Positions 7,782-8,112 of a stretch of 8,112 nt of DNA are shown here, in pieces. The DNA is taken from positions 1 through 8,112 of the forward strand of contig JBMYQA010000279.1 in NCBI GenBank assembly GCA_049600855.1. The letters run 5' to 3'. The notes under the pieces are model-generated. The model worked only from the letters and a program-made list of their open reading frames with translations, searched no databases and was not told the DNA's origin. Position numbers and translations under genes: made by a program. The DNA comes from JBMYQA01 sp049600855. Lineage in GTDB: Bacteria > Bacteroidota > Bacteroidia > Cytophagales > Flammeovirgaceae. How positions within the stretch are numbered: the stretch's first letter is position 1; every line of letters starts with the position of its first letter.

Positions 7782-7806
7782 CTAATTAATCGTTCTGAAT
7801 CGTATC

Positions 7807-7839
7807 GTGTATTTGGTTAAGTGGTTAGTCTCCAAACAC
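7807..7839 (-). other. Weak hairpin in the predicted tetR leader
   Basis: GTGT (7807-7810) and TTGG (7813-7816) pair with ACAC (7836-7839) and CCAA (7832-7835). This makes eight pairs with a 2-base bulge (7811-7812) and a 15-base loop. It would sit in the untranslated leader of the operon transcript, about 25 bases before the tetR ATG. Function is unknown, and a stem of this size is not rare by chance. Confidence 0.3.
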
Positions 7840-7860
7840 CTGTTCCACATCCAACACAGG

Positions 7861-7895
7861 CAAAACTACAGAAACTTTTGACTCACTGAAAGTTT
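7861..7895 (-). promoter_or_regulatory. Probable Bacteroidota-type promoter of the efflux operon
   Basis: On the minus strand, 7868 down to 7861 reads TAGTTTTG, a perfect TAnnTTTG -7 element as used by the Bacteroidota primary sigma factor. Nineteen to twenty bases upstream is CTTTC (7895-7891 region), a 3-of-4 match to the TTTG -33 box. The predicted transcript start near 7855 gives a leader of roughly 70 bases before the tetR ATG. This is the only perfect match I found in the spaces before operon genes. Confidence 0.65.
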
Positions 7896-7902
7896 CCGTA
7901 GT
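7865..7902. promoter_or_regulatory. Inverted repeat over the promoter, candidate TetR operator
   Basis: The left arm ACTACAGAAACTTT (7865-7878) and right arm AAAGTTTCCGTAGT (7889-7902) are complementary at 13 of 14 positions; the mismatch is 7870/7897. A 10-base spacer (7879-7888) separates them. Two further A-T pairs continue outside after one mismatch (7862-7863 with 7904-7905). It overlaps the -7 element and fills the spacer to the -33 box, so a bound dimer or pair of dimers would block RNA polymerase. TetR operators are normally palindromic, but the long spacer is larger than usual, so two dimers or a different regulator are possible. Confidence 0.65.
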
Positions 7903-7905
7903 ATT

Positions 7906-8112
7906 TAAGGTGTTTATTGTTTCTTTTGGGTAATTATTGGTTATGAAAGGAAATTGCAATGGTTTGCAACGGTACGTAAAGCAGATTTTAACAAGGTTTT
8001 AAGATGTAAGGTTTGATCTCTTTTCATACATTTAGAAAGAGCTACTCTACCCGATGATTTAACAATTAAATCTGCTATTCAAGGCTTCTGAGCCTTGAAT
8101 CCATCATCGAAA
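7906..8112. other. Region upstream of the operon without a recognisable gene
   Basis: No convincing gene is present. A 19-codon plus-strand frame (7943-8002) is too short to support. The stretch contains a pair of TTGCAA palindromes at 7954-7959 and 7964-7969, and a group of inverted repeats at 8052-8109. On the minus strand a short open frame enters from the right edge and ends with TGA at 8081-8079 (FDDGFKAQKP); it could be the tail of a neighbouring gene, but ten codons are not evidence enough to call it. Confidence 0.5.
8052..8109. repeat. Nested inverted repeats (perfect 10-bp hairpin plus flanking arms)
   Basis: ATTCAAGGCT (8077-8086) pairs perfectly with AGCCTTGAAT (8091-8100) around the 4-base loop TCTG. 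Just before it, GATTTAA (8056-8062) pairs with TTAAATC (8066-8072) around CAA. Outside both, CGATGAT (8052-8058) is complementary to ATCATCG (8103-8109). Neither strand shows a U run directly after the 10-bp hairpin inside the window, so it is not clearly a terminator, although it could be the 3' end of a gene lying to the right. Confidence 0.6.

Noticed and set aside
7879..7885. TGACTCA in the palindrome spacer, resembling a eukaryotic AP-1 site
   Set aside because: It is a chance match; that factor family has no role in bacteria.
7943..8002. A 19-codon plus-strand frame divergent from tetR
   Set aside because: It is too short to be supported, and no perfect plus-strand promoter element precedes it.

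Overview
The window looks like a chromosomal piece of a Bacteroidota bacterium, most likely a marine or environmental Cytophagales-type relative. That placement is inferred from AT-rich DNA, A-rich rather than Shine-Dalgarno-like sequence before the start codons, one perfect match to the Bacteroidota promoter element TAnnTTTG, and Bacteroidota-like proteins (a long RND pump and a lipoprotein adaptor). No rRNA, tRNA, CRISPR array or mobile element is visible.

Almost everything is one minus-strand unit that encodes a complete tripartite RND efflux system. In transcription order (right to left) it holds a TetR-family regulator (7161-7781), a TolC-like outer-membrane channel (5791-7164, overlapping the regulator by 4 bp), a lipoprotein membrane-fusion adaptor (4553-5731) and a 1153-residue RND pump (941-4402). 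A previously easy-to-miss 58-codon basic ORF (686-862) may be a fifth member. The pump takes substrate from the periplasm or inner membrane, the adaptor bridges it to the channel, and the channel opens to the outside. The regulator probably represses its own operon.

The regulatory signal is clear. About 80 bp before the tetR start there is a TAnnTTTG element (minus strand, 7861-7868) whose spacer and probable -33 box are covered by a 14-bp-arm inverted repeat (7865-7902). This is a good candidate for the operator of the TetR protein.

The left part holds a possible C-terminal tail of an unidentified plus-strand gene (2-58), an AT-rich stretch, and a small plus-strand membrane protein with a PLDc_N-like hydrophobic hairpin (342-566). 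This gene converges on the efflux operon. Between them lie two long hairpins in tandem: a 19-bp perfect stem with A and T tracts on both sides (579-621), which is a bidirectional terminator, and a 16-bp stem with one imperfect pair (633-686) that reaches into the stop codon of the 58-codon ORF.

The right edge (7906-8112) has no convincing gene. It contains two TTGCAA palindromes spaced 10 bp apart and a nested set of inverted repeats at 8052-8109. I found no strong evidence for a wholly new system. The most distinctive items are the pump's extra pair of transmembrane segments and altered proton-relay residues, the promoter-embedded palindrome, and the small ORF at the operon end.
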